Shown piece by piece: positions 24,037 to 34,839 of a stretch of 64,000 bases of DNA (positions within the stretch are counted from its first letter, which is position 1; each line of letters opens with the position of its first letter). The stretch spans positions 1,984,001 to 2,048,000 of the forward strand of contig MSED01000013.1 of assembly GCA_002099365.1 (NCBI GenBank). Reading direction: 5' to 3'. Source of the DNA: Phialophora verrucosa (taxonomy: Eukaryota; Ascomycota; Eurotiomycetes; Chaetothyriales; Herpotrichiellaceae). The notes below the pieces were generated by a model. It did not search any database and was not told the origin of the DNA. It saw only the letters and a list, made by a program, of their open reading frames with translations. A program made the position numbers and the translations under genes.

Positions 24037-25005
24037 ATGGCCGAGACCTCTTCTTCCAGTGCCAAAGCTGAGCCTGTCCCCATGAATGGCGTCAGCAAAA
24101 CCCAACTGGGCCCAGAGTCTGCTACTCCTCAGAAGCCTGGCTATGTCAACGCCGCAACCCCTCAATCTAGCTCAACTGAGGTTGCATCGCCTGAGGCCAA
24201 TGACAATAACCCTAACAAGATCTCTGGACCAGGCCGGAAGCCGATTCGCACACCACCAAAACTCGATGCTGCCACGGAAAACCACGTCCGAGACATGATG
24301 AACAAGGCTCGAAAAGTTGCTAATGGCGGAGACAACCCATTCAAGTCAGAGCAGGACATCAAGGACTTGGCCTTGCTTACCAACAACCTTGTCAAGCTCA
24401 TGAATGCCGCCTACATCGTAAGTCTCTTTAGCGCCAAAGAACTGCTTTTACTGATGGTCGAACAGGCTACGGACACTATTGTTCGCGGTGTGACATACCT
24501 ACAAGGAGAAAGTCAAGCACACCCCAAGACCGCCATGAACTTCGCTAGACGAGATCGTCGTGCACACCTGGCTGCTGAGAAAGCGGTTGAACAGGCTCTT
24601 GGTGACACCACAAATCACGCTCCAGCTGAGACTGCTGCGAAAGAGACCACCGGCGTTGTGAGCAATGAGGAGGGTGCGGAAGCACCTGGTGATGATGGCT
24701 CAAACAAGGAAAATGCTGCCCCTGGCACTGAAGGCCAGCAACGGAACTCAAATCCTCAGAACAAGACCAGCAAGAAGAAGGGATACTGGAGCAATCGCCG
24801 CGCCCTCCGGAAGCGCAAGGAGAGTGCTATATCCAAGACAAAAGAGAATAATGTCGACGGTCAAGCTGAGAACGTAGACGATGAGAAGAAGACCGCTGAT
24901 GTCAAGGAAACAGTCAAGGAACACAAGCCGAAACCATCCAGCCCGGACGCCACTGTCGGGGAGACTGCTGAGCGTGAAAACGTTGTTGTTGCCGTCACGG
25001 TCTGA
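24037..25005 (+). CDS. Unknown low-complexity protein with a conserved-looking core
   Basis: Family not recognised. Exons 24037-24417 and 24466-25005 give 306 aa. The 48-nt intron (GTAAGT, TTTACTGATG branch, GAACAG) is in frame and would otherwise add 16 residues (VSLFSAKELLLLMVEQ). Residues 1-75 are Ser/Thr/Pro-rich. A predicted helical core follows (RDMMNKARKVANGG...DLALLTNNLVKLMNAAYIATDTIVRGVTYLQGE) and then a basic stretch NFARRDRRAHLAAEKAVEQAL. The rest is acidic and Lys-rich with a basic patch KKKGYWSNRRALRKRKES that could be a nuclear signal. No enzyme motif is visible. The ATG at 24037 (MAETSSSS) is chosen because the upstream in-frame codon at 23980 is GTG and lies in the probable leader intron. 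Confidence 0.65.
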   Translation: MAETSSSSAKAEPVPMNGVSKTQLGPESATPQKPGYVNAATPQSSSTEVASPEANDNNPNKISGPGRKPIRTPPKLDAATENHVRDMMNKARKVANGGDNPFKSEQDIKDLALLTNNLVKLMNAAYIVSLFSAKELLLLMVEQATDTIVRGVTYLQGESQAHPKTAMNFARRDRRAHLAAEKAVEQALGDTTNHAPAETAAKETTGVVSNEEGAEAPGDDGSNKENAAPGTEGQQRNSNPQNKTSKKKGYWSNRRALRKRKESAISKTKENNVDGQAENVDDEKKTADVKETVKEHKPKPSSPDATVGETAERENVVVAVTV

Positions 25006-25417
25006 GCAGCTTCTCATGAATGTGCTTCTCCATAGTGCCTGGATGGATGGAAAATGTCGAGACGATTGGAAGTGATAACTGCCTGGCAGATCACCAACAA
25101 GTAGTGTATATCCTACTGGCTGTACGGTATGGAAGATGAGCTAGATTGAGATGAGATCAAGGGCGGTGTGCATGGGTGGTCTGACAGAAGTGTGAATTGA
25201 CAATGAATTTCACCTCTCAGCCCTTGGGCATTTTCACTTTCACAACAACGTGAAGTCTTGCATGTAGTCTGGAAGTCAACTTGAGAACGCGCGAGAACGC
25301 CGTTTAACTTCTCAAAGGTGAGTAAATGCCTCCCAGACTGCAACATGACCGCGTCGACTAACACGTTATTGCCTGTGCCTTTGAGCGCCGCCGCTCGCAA
25401 GGTTCCTGGTCGCGTCG
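25006..25417. other. Spacer
   Basis: Between two plus-strand genes; nothing recognised. Confidence 0.4.
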
Positions 25418-26305
25418 ATGACCAGCGCCAGAGTCATGCTTCAAGAACTCCACCACGATATCCTGACGCAAGTCGTCTCCTTCCTCGATGCGCCCTCTAC
25501 AGTCTGCCTGGCTTTAACCTGCCATCAACAATACGAATCTGTCCTCTCAATATGCCGTCGCTCAAAACTCGAAGACATCTGTCCTCGGGATGTTGGCAAG
25601 CCACCGCCTAGAGTCATCAATGCACAACCATACAATATCCTTGCCGTCGACGATACAGCAGCCGACCCCAAACCGACAAGCGAGACCACTGACCGCTGGA
25701 AGATCGACAACTTTCAGTACGCAGAGATCCCTAACACAATCCTTCACTACAACGGATACCGCCCCGAGGAAAAGCCCATGATGGCCAAACACTTAGCTTA
25801 CATCAGACACGTGGAGTGGCACCAGCTTGAAGCCAACGAGCAACCTTTGCGGCAAGCTCAACTGCCGGTTGTGCAGGGCGTGTACCCTCGCGCACAAATC
25901 TCGTTCGACACGCCGTTGTCGAGAACTTACCTCAGAACCACGTTTGACTTCGTCCAACGGTTTGAAGACGTGGCCCGCGAATTCATTCTAATGTTCGATC
26001 TCTGGAATCAGCAGAACATTGAGAGCGTGGAATTCATGGTGTTGAGAGAAAGATTGGGTGACAACTGGATCAAGATGAATAAGCCGACCTCAATATTGAG
26101 ATTTAAGCAGCGCGAGATGCGGCGTGAGCGGGCACTACGGCGCTTTATCCAGCTCACCTCCAACTTCCACATGCCAGCACCACGACCGCCAGGCAAACTC
26201 CGACAAATTGTGCGGAAGGTATCTAGGGAAATTGGGTATCACGGACATGTCTATTCAGGCTTGATCTGGATCGAGGAGCACATCCGTTCCATCCTACACC
26301 TGTAG
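25418..26305 (+). CDS. F-box-like protein
   Basis: Single exon, 295 aa, ATG at 25418. The N-terminus (LQELHHDILTQVVSFLDAPSTVCLALTCHQQYESVLSI) fits a divergent F-box. The remainder is hydrophilic with aromatic-rich segments (FDFVQRFEDVAREFILMFDLWNQQNIESVEFMVLRERLGDNW) and a basic patch (RFKQREMRRERALRRF), with no recognised substrate domain. It may serve as an SCF adaptor. A second short protein with F-box-like motifs follows 390 bp downstream on the same strand, suggesting a small local family. Confidence 0.65.
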   Translation: MTSARVMLQELHHDILTQVVSFLDAPSTVCLALTCHQQYESVLSICRRSKLEDICPRDVGKPPPRVINAQPYNILAVDDTAADPKPTSETTDRWKIDNFQYAEIPNTILHYNGYRPEEKPMMAKHLAYIRHVEWHQLEANEQPLRQAQLPVVQGVYPRAQISFDTPLSRTYLRTTFDFVQRFEDVAREFILMFDLWNQQNIESVEFMVLRERLGDNWIKMNKPTSILRFKQREMRRERALRRFIQLTSNFHMPAPRPPGKLRQIVRKVSREIGYHGHVYSGLIWIEEHIRSILHL

Positions 26306-26694
26306 TTTTTACCAGGTGGAATACCTGACGGCAGGATTAGGAGCAAGGCGGAACTTGTCTAGAGCGAACCCGACAACAATGTCATAGCCACGTCACACAG
26401 AAGATGGCATTAGGATGACTTCATGGTCCTGCCTGGAGATCGGGCACCAGGAGGCTATTGTCCTTAGAAGTGCTGTTGGACACCAGAAGTGATGGGCAGC
26501 CGAATAAATGTACGAATGGCCATTGCCTCGAAGAGCTCAATCTCATTCCCATGTGTTGAACGGGCTATGTTTGGCTGCAGAAGGACATTGCTTCACAAAC
26601 AGCCTGTGAACTCGACTTGACGGCCAACAAACTGCTTCTTGAAGAATGATTCCTCCTTGACCCATTCCTCAGTTTGCCTTCATCTCCTTCACAG
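26306..26694. other. Spacer
   Basis: No gene recognised. The sequence before 26695 (CTTCACAG/ATG) could also be read as an intron acceptor, leaving open an upstream exon of the next gene. Confidence 0.35.
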
Positions 26695-27282
26695 ATGCCA
26701 CCACCCTCACCATTATTCTACCATGAACGGGATTTCACTCTCGTATCGCAAGCCCAGCAACCACATCCCGCTTTAACCCCCGAAGTGATGTCGAGTCCGG
26801 CACGTACCGTCGAGTCCGGCGACGGCGAGGGGGAGTCCCGCGAATCTTTCTCTCGCATCGACTCGCCAACCAGTGCAATTACTCCATACCCGAAGATGGA
26901 TCCCCAACTCGATCCCGCGACATCGACTCCCGCGCCTTCGTACTTTCAGCACCTGAGCATCGAACTCCTCCACCAGATAATCTCTCATATCCTTTACGTC
27001 GAGGACGCGCAGTCATTCGCATTATCCACCCGTCGACACTACCGCGCCGTTCTCTCACACTTCCACGTCCCACGCCTGACACAGATCCCACTCGCCCCAC
27101 GACCTCATCTCTTCGGCATGCCGCCTGAACTGCTCCACCGGATCGTGCGAGATCTTGATAGGCAATCGGCTCTCAGTTTCGCAGCGACGAGCTACGCGGG
27201 TTATTTTGTCGTCGTGGCCGCGCGCGGGGGGAGGAGTCGGTTCGGTCGCATGCACCCTGTCGGACATATAATCGACTTTTGA
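26695..27282 (+). CDS. Short protein with two F-box-like motifs
   Basis: 195 aa from ATG 26695; the frame upstream starts only at a TTG. The N-terminal half is disordered (Pro/Ser/Glu-rich). Two similar helical motifs follow: YFQHLSIELLHQIISHILYVEDAQSFAL and HLFGMPPELLHRIVRDLDRQSALSFAATS. Each has the L/P-x-ELLH-x-I pattern of an F-box first helix, and they are about 60 residues apart. No substrate-binding region follows. It ends FGRMHPVGHIIDF. The protein might be a truncated or spliced gene whose 3' part is missed; a downstream exon was not found. Function not assigned. Confidence 0.5.
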   Translation: MPPPSPLFYHERDFTLVSQAQQPHPALTPEVMSSPARTVESGDGEGESRESFSRIDSPTSAITPYPKMDPQLDPATSTPAPSYFQHLSIELLHQIISHILYVEDAQSFALSTRRHYRAVLSHFHVPRLTQIPLAPRPHLFGMPPELLHRIVRDLDRQSALSFAATSYAGYFVVVAARGGRSRFGRMHPVGHIIDF

Positions 27283-28241
27283 GCGGTGATAGGCCTCCTT
27301 GTACGGGTTCAGCGAGATCTTGAAGGTGGAAGCGGGGCTTTGGCGTGGATTGCGGCGTGTGGTCTCACTGGTCGCTGAAGGGGCGAGCGAGCGAGGGAGG
27401 GAGCCGAAGCTGTGAGACTGGGTGAGACGGTTAGCTGATGTATCGAATCGAATGGCGCACAGTCGAAGGCGAAGCGAGCAGCGTACAGCAAGGGATTTGA
27501 GAAGTGATTATCGAAGCTCGAGGAAACAAACGAGGACATGATATTAAGTTGTAAGGTGAAGCAAGTAACTACTTGTTCAACAGATGGCGTAGTCAAAAGC
27601 TTGAGGGACGTAGGAGGATTGTGGTAGAGGCCTACTCCTAGGTGGAGGGTATGCGCCAACGATGCGGCGCAAGCACACAGACACGCATGGGACAATGGGA
27701 CAACGGGACAACGCAGACCGACCTAATTTCCGACATCGAGGTCCCAGTTTCGAACACAACAACGTAGAGTATGATCAAATATCGTCCTGCGAACCCACGC
27801 AATCAACCAGATGAGAATCAGAAAACCGTGTCTTCATCAGCTATCGTAGGTGTAACATACCCTGAGGAGCTGATGGCGTGCCGGTATAGATTCACTGGAT
27901 GCTGGTGGACCGTGGTGAGGGTTTGTTTGTCAATCGCTCTCCTTTGTCTGACATCTTCGCTGCATCGTTAGAGCGTCCTGTCACATCCGTCCGGCCAAGC
28001 GAAGAAAGATCACGATTTCTGCTCGGGCTCTACCCGTGAATTTTGGGATGGCATGGAGTGGTTGGAGGACAGAATGATGCTGCGCTGAGCGTACATACAT
28101 ACCTACAGATAAGTACACTGGTGTATTTTGGACACTGTCTGGCTGAGCCACCTGCTCCTTAGTTAATAAAGTGAATCGATGTGTAATTCTGTATTGGTTC
28201 GTCCTGTCTTCCCGCCCTCCACTTCTTGATGGAGGTTGCCT
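27283..28241. other. Convergent spacer
   Basis: About 960 bp with no supportable gene. A purine-rich GAGCGAGCGAGGGAGGGAG tract lies near 27384-27402. Confidence 0.45.
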
Positions 28242-29753
28242 CTATGCCGGAGGTGAGATGCTCTGCTTGTCCTCGAATCCCGCTGTATACCCGTGGTGCT
28301 CCTCTTGCGACGACGTTGCAGACTGCCGGTCCATTTTCCATTGTCGGTACGCTTGCACTGCATTCCAAGGGAAGGCTAGCAATTCGTGACTTTTGTGCGG
28401 CTCGCGGCAGACGTCGCAGTTGATCATCGCGATGTTTCGGAAGTGCCGTGCCAGTTCGTCGAGGGAGTGTAGCCGAATGCCGATGAACCAAGCGCTGTCG
28501 AGCTCGGGGTACAGCATGGACAGCACAGCCAGCGCGCTGTACATGTGTGCCAGGATGACAAGAACAAAGGGGTTCGAAGTATGGATGTCCGTGAAGGAGA
28601 TGGCTTCTCGGTTGGTGAGCTCGCAGAAAGGATGGGCAAGCCAGAAAGCGTCGTGCTTCTGGCCGGCTTGGTGCTTTGCTTGGGCTAGGCGGAGCATGTC
28701 TGCGAGACCACGCGCAGTCGTGCAGAGCTCTTTCCGCTCCTTCGTGCATGTTGCAAGTCGGTTCAGCGCAGTCACGCCCTGTTCGAGCAGGAACTCGACG
28801 GCAGCCCCGACGGACTGGACTGTGACAACCACGGGGCACGAGGTCTTCGGGTCGGTGGGTCGTGCACCGTCCTCGCTCTTCACGACGGTAGATTCTGCGG
28901 CGTGGTAGATATGTTTCAGGACCGGCCAATGGGCGGAAGTCCTGATCCATGGCCCCATGGCTTTGATCACAGCTGCTGTGCCCTGCGTGACTCTCCGCCA
29001 CTCGACCGGGTTTTGCTGCTGATTCATTACCGAGATGGATGCACCCAGGACGCCATCGGCGTTCTCTTTCGAGAAGGAGGCGAGTGCCTGTCGGAGGCCC
29101 TTGATAGCGAGCCCCTGGTAGCGTTCTGCGTCCTCCATGACACTGGCCAATTTCGTCACTCTGCCGAGCCGATTGGCTGCAACGACGATATGAGCGTACG
29201 CGACGTAGTCGATCTTGGCCGCCATCTGGAGCCCCCTAGCTCGCCGTTAGTGAACCAGGTGCTTTGATTGAGGGATTCGGGATCGGACGCACAGGTCATA
29301 GCCCATCCACCAGAGGCAGAAATGCCGACTGTTGTTCCTGTCCAGGACGTCCCCGAGCGAGGCGATGTAATAGAAGTACCGGAGACCGCGAGCATCGAGG
29401 CCGTGCCAGTCGAGGGATGACGGGATCATCAGTATGGGGAAAGGAGTCGCTCCAGAGTCCCTCCAAGCCTGACAAGAGCCGTCGATGGCGTTGACCCAGG
29501 CAATCGACGATGCGTGTTCTGAGACTGTCTCTGCCGGGGCGCTCGCGAAGATGCATTCTCGACCACTTCGGGTACACCGTTGACTTCGTATAGCGGTTAG
29601 CGTTCGAGGACGCTGGACAGCAGAATAACTATTCGTAATTACTCACCATACTGGCTTGGCTTGGTCACACCTGATTCTCCTGGCAATGCACGTCTTGCAG
29701 CCGTTCTTTGACTTGCCATGACTCCTTCGAAGGACGGCCGAATGAGCAGCCAT
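28242..29753 (-). CDS. Zn2Cys6 (fungal C6 zinc cluster) transcription factor
   Basis: Exons 29753-29647, 29583-29293 and 29235-28242 give 463 aa. Introns: GTGAGT...CTAACCGCTATACGAAG and GTGCGT...TTCACTAACGGCGAGCTAG. The first junction falls inside the zinc cluster and restores it: Cys19, Cys22, Cys29, Cys36, Cys39 and Cys46 with canonical spacing C-x2-C-x6-C-x6-C-x2-C-x6-C (GCKTCIARRIRCDQ / KPVCQRCTRSGREC). The rest resembles the helical C-terminal region of fungal C6 activators (YFYYIASLGDVLD..., NPVEWRRVTQGTAAVIKAMGPW). It is expected to bind CGG-containing sites as a dimer in the nucleus. It could be a local regulator of the methyltransferase/P450/flavoprotein genes 4-10 kb away, but that is inference from proximity only. 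Confidence 0.88.
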
Positions 29754-31160
29754 GGTTCTACACGTCGCCGTCCGCGTGTCAGTTTATCGTCGAGGCTGGG
29801 AAGTCTCTTTTCCTTGGGGGAGTCTGCCATCGAGGCCACTCCGCTGCCTTTTAATGAGCTTCATCCTTCCCACCTAACCATTTTGGTAGAAGGGTTCAAC
29901 TTCCTGAGATTCGTCCGATCCACGCTGCCGCGACCAAAGTCGACAGGATCGCACGACCAGCCGCCCCCAGACGACGTCAAGCCTCATACTGCAGCTTGGC
30001 AGAAGCTTCGAATTACTGCACGTATGTAGCATTTTATTTTGCCGCTTTACAAATTCTTTGAGGCTGAGGCTGATCGGCGCGGCAATTGGAGAAGGAGCCC
30101 AAGGACGAGGGAGGAATCGAAGGGCTGCCTCCTCCTCGCTGCCTCCTTCGCTGTTGAACCAGACCTGCCACTTACATAATTGTGCATCCCTTCGCTTGAT
30201 GCCATCATCAAGGTTTTACTTAAGCAGCTGGGATCCTGTTCCGTGGCTTAGACTCCAGCGACATCTTCCTTCTCCCGGCGGCGACCCTTTGGCGTGGTGC
30301 ATCGTGTCACTCTTAGCCACTTGGCTCTGCAGCTTCAGATTCGCCCGTGTCCAAGCCCCCTTCCGCGCGCCGAGGAGATCTGGGGAAGCTAAGGGTACTG
30401 GAACCGAGCGAGGGGCATCGCGCAACCCTTGAGCATGAAATAGGCAAAAGCAACTCGATTGCGATTCGCCGTTCGCCTCGACTTTGCTGACTGTTAGAGC
30501 CTCCCGTTGCGAGGTGCATGACCTTATGTAACACCAGGGGATCGAGGCTTGCTGCCTGGTGCATAACGCCCATTACATATGCGGATCATAATTCTCCGCC
30601 TCGATTGGAAATGCCAGTTCTGGCCTCGACGCCCCTACCCCCAAGCCCGGTAGAACCAGCGAGCACGCTAACATCATGAAGGTTGCTGGCTAGCTTGCCC
30701 AATGCTCTCTACCGTGGTTTGCAATGCCAAAGTTTAGCCGGACAGTGTGGCGACCTCAGCCCCGAAACATCACATGCACCCTGGTTCCTTTCTCGAAACA
30801 TGACATGCGTCCTGCTTCCTTTCTCCTAGGGCTGAGATAGATAAGCACATAAGGTACTTTGGGTACTTTCTCATCGGGGTATCTAGCTCCGACATTCAGG
30901 GAGCAAACATCCGCCTCTCGGGTGTGTTGTTCCCGGCGATGGAGGAGGCCATCCACGGCTTTAACTGTCCTCAGCGGGCTCGCTCCCACCACGCATCCTC
31001 TACACCTACCAACCACATGATATTGACGCCGACAAAAATCCACCAAAGTCGGTCTCCGTCCTCCATGGCGGCGTCTGCATGATAAAAGTGGTGGCAGAGG
31101 TGATGGTATGTAATTAACGGAAGAGTCCGCCCGGGTTTCACGTTGCCCACCCGCCCGACC
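29754..31160. other. 1.4-kb spacer
   Basis: Promoter side of the C6 regulator and 3' side of the pyrophosphatase gene. No convincing gene. Frames at 29718-30029 and 30058-30432 lack recognisable features. Confidence 0.4.
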
Positions 31161-32337
31161 TCAGCCGGGATTGTCACCACTTGAAAGGAAGAACCACTCC
31201 TCCACATGCTTGGGCAAAGGCGCCGGCGGTAACTCCTCTCCTTTAGGGATGTGCAGCTTCCCCGGGTCGACTCTGAATGGCGATCTTTCAACTGTCACGT
31301 TGGTACTGGACAACGGTGTCAGCGCCGGTGGATGCGAGCCATCAGACTGTTCTACATACCGATCGACGTCACCGGGCTCTGTCTTGCCCGTGATCAACCT
31401 TTCCCACGCTTCGGAACACTGATAAATGATCTCGAGAGCAAATCTGATGATACGATATGCGTTAGCTGGGCGAAGGCTCACCTACGCAGAAGACCGCGTA
31501 CTCTCTGTTTCGATATTTCCCTCCAAACGCGAACTCGTTCTTTGGGTGGCCGTCAGGGACCTTGTACAGCCGGAACCACTCCCGTGTTGCTGACAGATAA
31601 CCTGGCATGAGTCGTTCCACATCGTCGATGTCATGCAGTTCAGCAGCTCTCGGGTCCCGCACGTCAATGACGATCAGCTTCCAGTCAGTCTCGCCGCTGT
31701 CGATCAAGGCCAATATACCCAACACTTTGACTTGCTGGACCGCGCCAGTGTACGCGACGTGTTGACTAATATCACATGCATCGATCGGGTCATCGTCGCC
31801 TCGCGCTCTCGTATCCTTGTCAACGTAGTGCGGGTCTTCCCAGGTCTGATGGATTTGCGAAAGATGTGTCAAAGTCTCGCCCTCGTCGAGCAGCGGGCAA
31901 CGTACCTGTGGTAAGGCACCGTAGTTCCAGATATACCCGTGGTGTGGAAATCTGTTTTTGACAAAGCGAGGATATCCGGTCTTCTCCCCGTCTTGATGGA
32001 TGGGATTGAGCACATCTGATCGTGATATCTACACAAGCATGCGAGTGAGAGCTGTCAGTAGCGCTGTGGATCGCCAAGTCCCGCTTTGACTTTGGGGAGC
32101 CCTGACCTCGTACTTTGCGTTCGTCCACCTAGGGACCTCGACTACCATGTTGAAGATCTGCTTTTCCTGGTCCGCGTACAAAGGGATGTCGTGGAAGGGC
32201 GACAGCGGAACTCCGTCCTTTTCGAAGAAGACCCTGAACTCGGCCGTTCGGGGCCTGCCATGCTTGTGCAGCGCATATTCGCCCGACGACGCCGAATCCG
32301 TCTTTCGCTCCTGAACCCTGCTAAGGAAATTCCCCAT
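31161..32337 (-). CDS. IPP1: Soluble inorganic pyrophosphatase (family I)
   Basis: Exons 32337-32107, 32028-31906, 31845-31502 and 31443-31161 give 326 aa. The 60-nt second intron (GTACGT...ATCCATCAG) is in frame and would otherwise insert 20 residues between GALPQ and TWEDP. The third intron uses a GTACGC donor. Family I segments are EFRVFFEKDGVPLSPFHDIPLYAD, VPRWTNAKYEI, FPHHGYIWNYGALPQTWEDP, the metal-binding GDDDPIDACDI and KVLGILALIDSGETDWKLIVIDV. It hydrolyses PPi to two phosphates with Mg2+, pulling biosynthetic reactions forward. The protein is longer than yeast Ipp1 (287 aa) through a C-terminal linker. The first intron has a weak donor (GAG/GTCAGG). The start at 32337 is the first ATG; the frame upstream has only TTG. 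Confidence 0.92.
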
Positions 32338-33870
32338 GCCTGCGAGCGCAAAAGACAACAGTGCTATACACCAAGTTGAGGTACGAGTCCTTTGAAATCC
32401 GGCTGTATCGCTGCGTGGATGATGTCAGGTTGGACACAATATTTTAACGCGTACCATGGCAGCAAGCGAGAACCGACGTCATTCTATGCCATTCACCTTT
32501 TCGCGCCGCCGTCGTGTTCAAAATGTCACTGCGAACCACTCAACCGACCACGCGTGTTCCTACAGGAGTTGTTTGACCGGGGAGAGTCTCCAGAGGGACG
32601 TACAAGATCTATCAAATACCCGTCTCTTTTCATAACTGGCCATGTCTATGCATGGACTCCAAGTTCGTTGGACTCTGCTGTTTGCGGATCTATGGGGACC
32701 GTCATGCCTCGTTAAGAAGCAGAAAGAACCCAGATGCAGCGGATAATGGATGAAATCAAAGCCACGAGTGAGGTCCGCCCGTCTTTTAGATTTCCTGTCA
32801 TCGCTCATGCTGGCAAACCATCGAAGCCCAACAGATAGGATAATTAATCACGCAGCAGCCACGACGCTTCCCACTCCACTCGACAATGGCCGGCTCGGGA
32901 ACCTCATCTAATGCCCAAGGTGTACAGAGCGCGCTAGGGACCGTGCAGAAGAAAGTCTCTGAGCATGGTTCGTAGTACTTGTATCGTCACGCGCACACTG
33001 CAGCCTTTCGTTGTCAACACTGCAAGGAGACCAGAACGTCCAAACTGGCGGCGGTCACGGATGGAAAAATGGACTAGCCGATCTGCAACGGATGCTACGG
33101 GCAAACCAATGCATTGCAATCCTCATCATCACTGTATCCGGGAGAGGCTGAGAACTTTGGCGCCGTGTACTCTGTGACCGTCCTAGGGTGGGAGGATGAG
33201 AGGACGTGGGTGTCTCTGGGGATGGCCCCGCGAGAGCTTTGTCTGGAGTGAATTTTACGATATCTAAGCACCTCACCCCCCGGTAGAGGCGGTCGCAATG
33301 TTCACAGACATGATGCTGTACTGCGCGGCCAGTCCTCCAAGTCTCCTGGGTACACCGAGGCATACATAGCCTGCTCTGCGCAGATTGGGATCTTGGACGA
33401 GCGGTGGAATGTCCCTTAACTCCTCCACCAGAATCCTGTCCACAGCATATCATTATCGTGACTGAAAGCTTGGTCCAGCTAATGGCCGGGATCTTCAAGG
33501 CTGCCACAAGGAGCTTCTCGTCTAACCCGGTCCATATTATTAATTCCGCCCTAGGGAAGAGACACGCCGCCAACAGATCCTGGGCCCCTCGACGGCCTGA
33601 TCTAAAGCGTCTACCGCACGGTTGTAAGCCGATATTTCTCCCGTCTCTTCTCTTCGGAAACAGCATTACGAAGCAGACTTCTATCCTTGGACAAAATACA
33701 ATGGCAATTTGGACCTGGGCGCCTCTGCCTGACGTTCCTTGTGGGTCTTTGAAGCCCCTCCTGACGGCCCTTAAATAACCAACCTCTAGGGATTCGGCCT
33801 TCGAGGCTTTTGTCCGTATACAACGTAACTATAACCGCAAATGTCAGTCAAGTCCTGGACCTCGAGCAAG
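32338..33870. other. Spacer with one possible small gene
   Basis: About 1.5 kb. Apart from the tentative small gene at 32886-33151 (separate entry), I see no supportable coding region. Confidence 0.4.
32886..33151 (+). CDS. Possible small two-exon protein
   Basis: Tentative. ATG at 32886 opens MAGSGTSSNAQGVQSALGTV; a possible intron 32968-33026 (GTTCGT donor, CACTGCAAG acceptor) joins KKVSEHG to DQNVQTGGGHGWKNGLADLQ, ending at 33151 (68 aa). The Gly/Gln/Ser-rich composition and small size recall fungal stress or conidiation peptides, but no family is recognised. The donor is weak. It lies divergent to the pyrophosphatase gene. Confidence 0.25.
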
Positions 33871-34839
33871 TTATAGCACCCACATAGGCCAATAGGCATG
33901 AATCTTGGGGTTTCGAATGTCGTTGCGTGACTCTGCCAGCAGAAGTTCGAACTCTTCAAAGCTCATACCCAGCACCTTCGTACAGAGGCGCGCAGAGAAG
34001 CCATGTAGGCCGTCCAATGTGTTGACCATGTTCCAATAGCCAAGCCTCTTGAGACGCTCGTCCTTTGGCCAGCTGTTCTGCGGCCACTTGTATCGTATCT
34101 CCGTCACGTTCACAAAGCCCGCTTGTTCCATGAAGTCTTTGTAGTGGGCCGCCCACCCGCCGTCTCTGCCCAACAGTTGGAGGCCTTTGACCAGATTATC
34201 ATTCAATCGCTCAAATGCCGTTCCGACCATGGTTCCGTCGTCCGACCTCACCGGAAAGGCAAAATCCTGCAGCTCGACCCAGCCTCCGGGCTTGATAGCC
34301 TCGAATGCCTGCTGGAGCAGCATCGGGGGGTCCGCTACCGAGCCTGCAAGCATTCTCCCATGGATGAGGTCGAATTTCTGCGAGAAACACCATGTCTGCT
34401 CGTAGTCGTCGACTTCGAATCTGCAATTAGGTGGGACGAAGGAGGGCTGGATCGGACTGAGGTCGGTCCCGAGGACCGTGGCCTGTGGGTTTTGGTCCGC
34501 AAAATCCATCGCCCAGATGCCGGTGCCGGTACCCAGGTCGAGAACGTCAAGTCCAGCCTCCGAGTCGACAGGCGCGGCGAGCAATTTATTGTTCATGGTC
34601 TGAAGGAAGATGCCGTGCTGCATGTCCAGCCGCTCCTGTTCCCGTTCGTCGTCGGGCATGAAGTAGAGGCCATCCTTGTATTTGTGGTAGCCGCGCCCGT
34701 TTTCGTGGACGCTCAGCAGCAGGCTTGATCTCAGCGATTCCGTGTCTGATTCGGGGAACAGTTCACCCAATGCCGAGTCCACGTCGTCGTTGTACTGCTC
34801 CGGCTCGATGTATCCGGTATTCTCCTGGGAAGCCATCAT
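33871..34839 (-). CDS. LaeA-like SAM-dependent methyltransferase
   Basis: Single exon, 322 aa, start MMASQENTGY. The class I methyltransferase fold shows motif I VLDLGTGTGIWAMDFA, then VLGTDLSPIQPSFVPPNC, FEVDDYEQTW, FDLIHGRMLAGSV, a KPGGWVELQDF motif and C-terminal WPMWVL. This layout is typical of the fungal LaeA/TAM-like family, which includes the global regulator LaeA and many pathway methyltransferases. It is divergent to the P450 gene with 529 bp between starts, so shared control is plausible. Whether it methylates a small molecule or a protein cannot be told. The frame upstream of 34839 offers only TTG. Confidence 0.88.
   Translation of the reverse strand: MMASQENTGYIEPEQYNDDVDSALGELFPESDTESLRSSLLLSVHENGRGYHKYKDGLYFMPDDEREQERLDMQHGIFLQTMNNKLLAAPVDSEAGLDVLDLGTGTGIWAMDFADQNPQATVLGTDLSPIQPSFVPPNCRFEVDDYEQTWCFSQKFDLIHGRMLAGSVADPPMLLQQAFEAIKPGGWVELQDFAFPVRSDDGTMVGTAFERLNDNLVKGLQLLGRDGGWAAHYKDFMEQAGFVNVTEIRYKWPQNSWPKDERLKRLGYWNMVNTLDGLHGFSARLCTKVLGMSFEEFELLLAESRNDIRNPKIHAYWPMWVL

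Noticed and set aside
28159..29001. 280-codon minus-strand open frame
   Set aside because: Same-strand alternative frame of the C6 transcription factor gene, whose zinc cluster and splicing are consistent.
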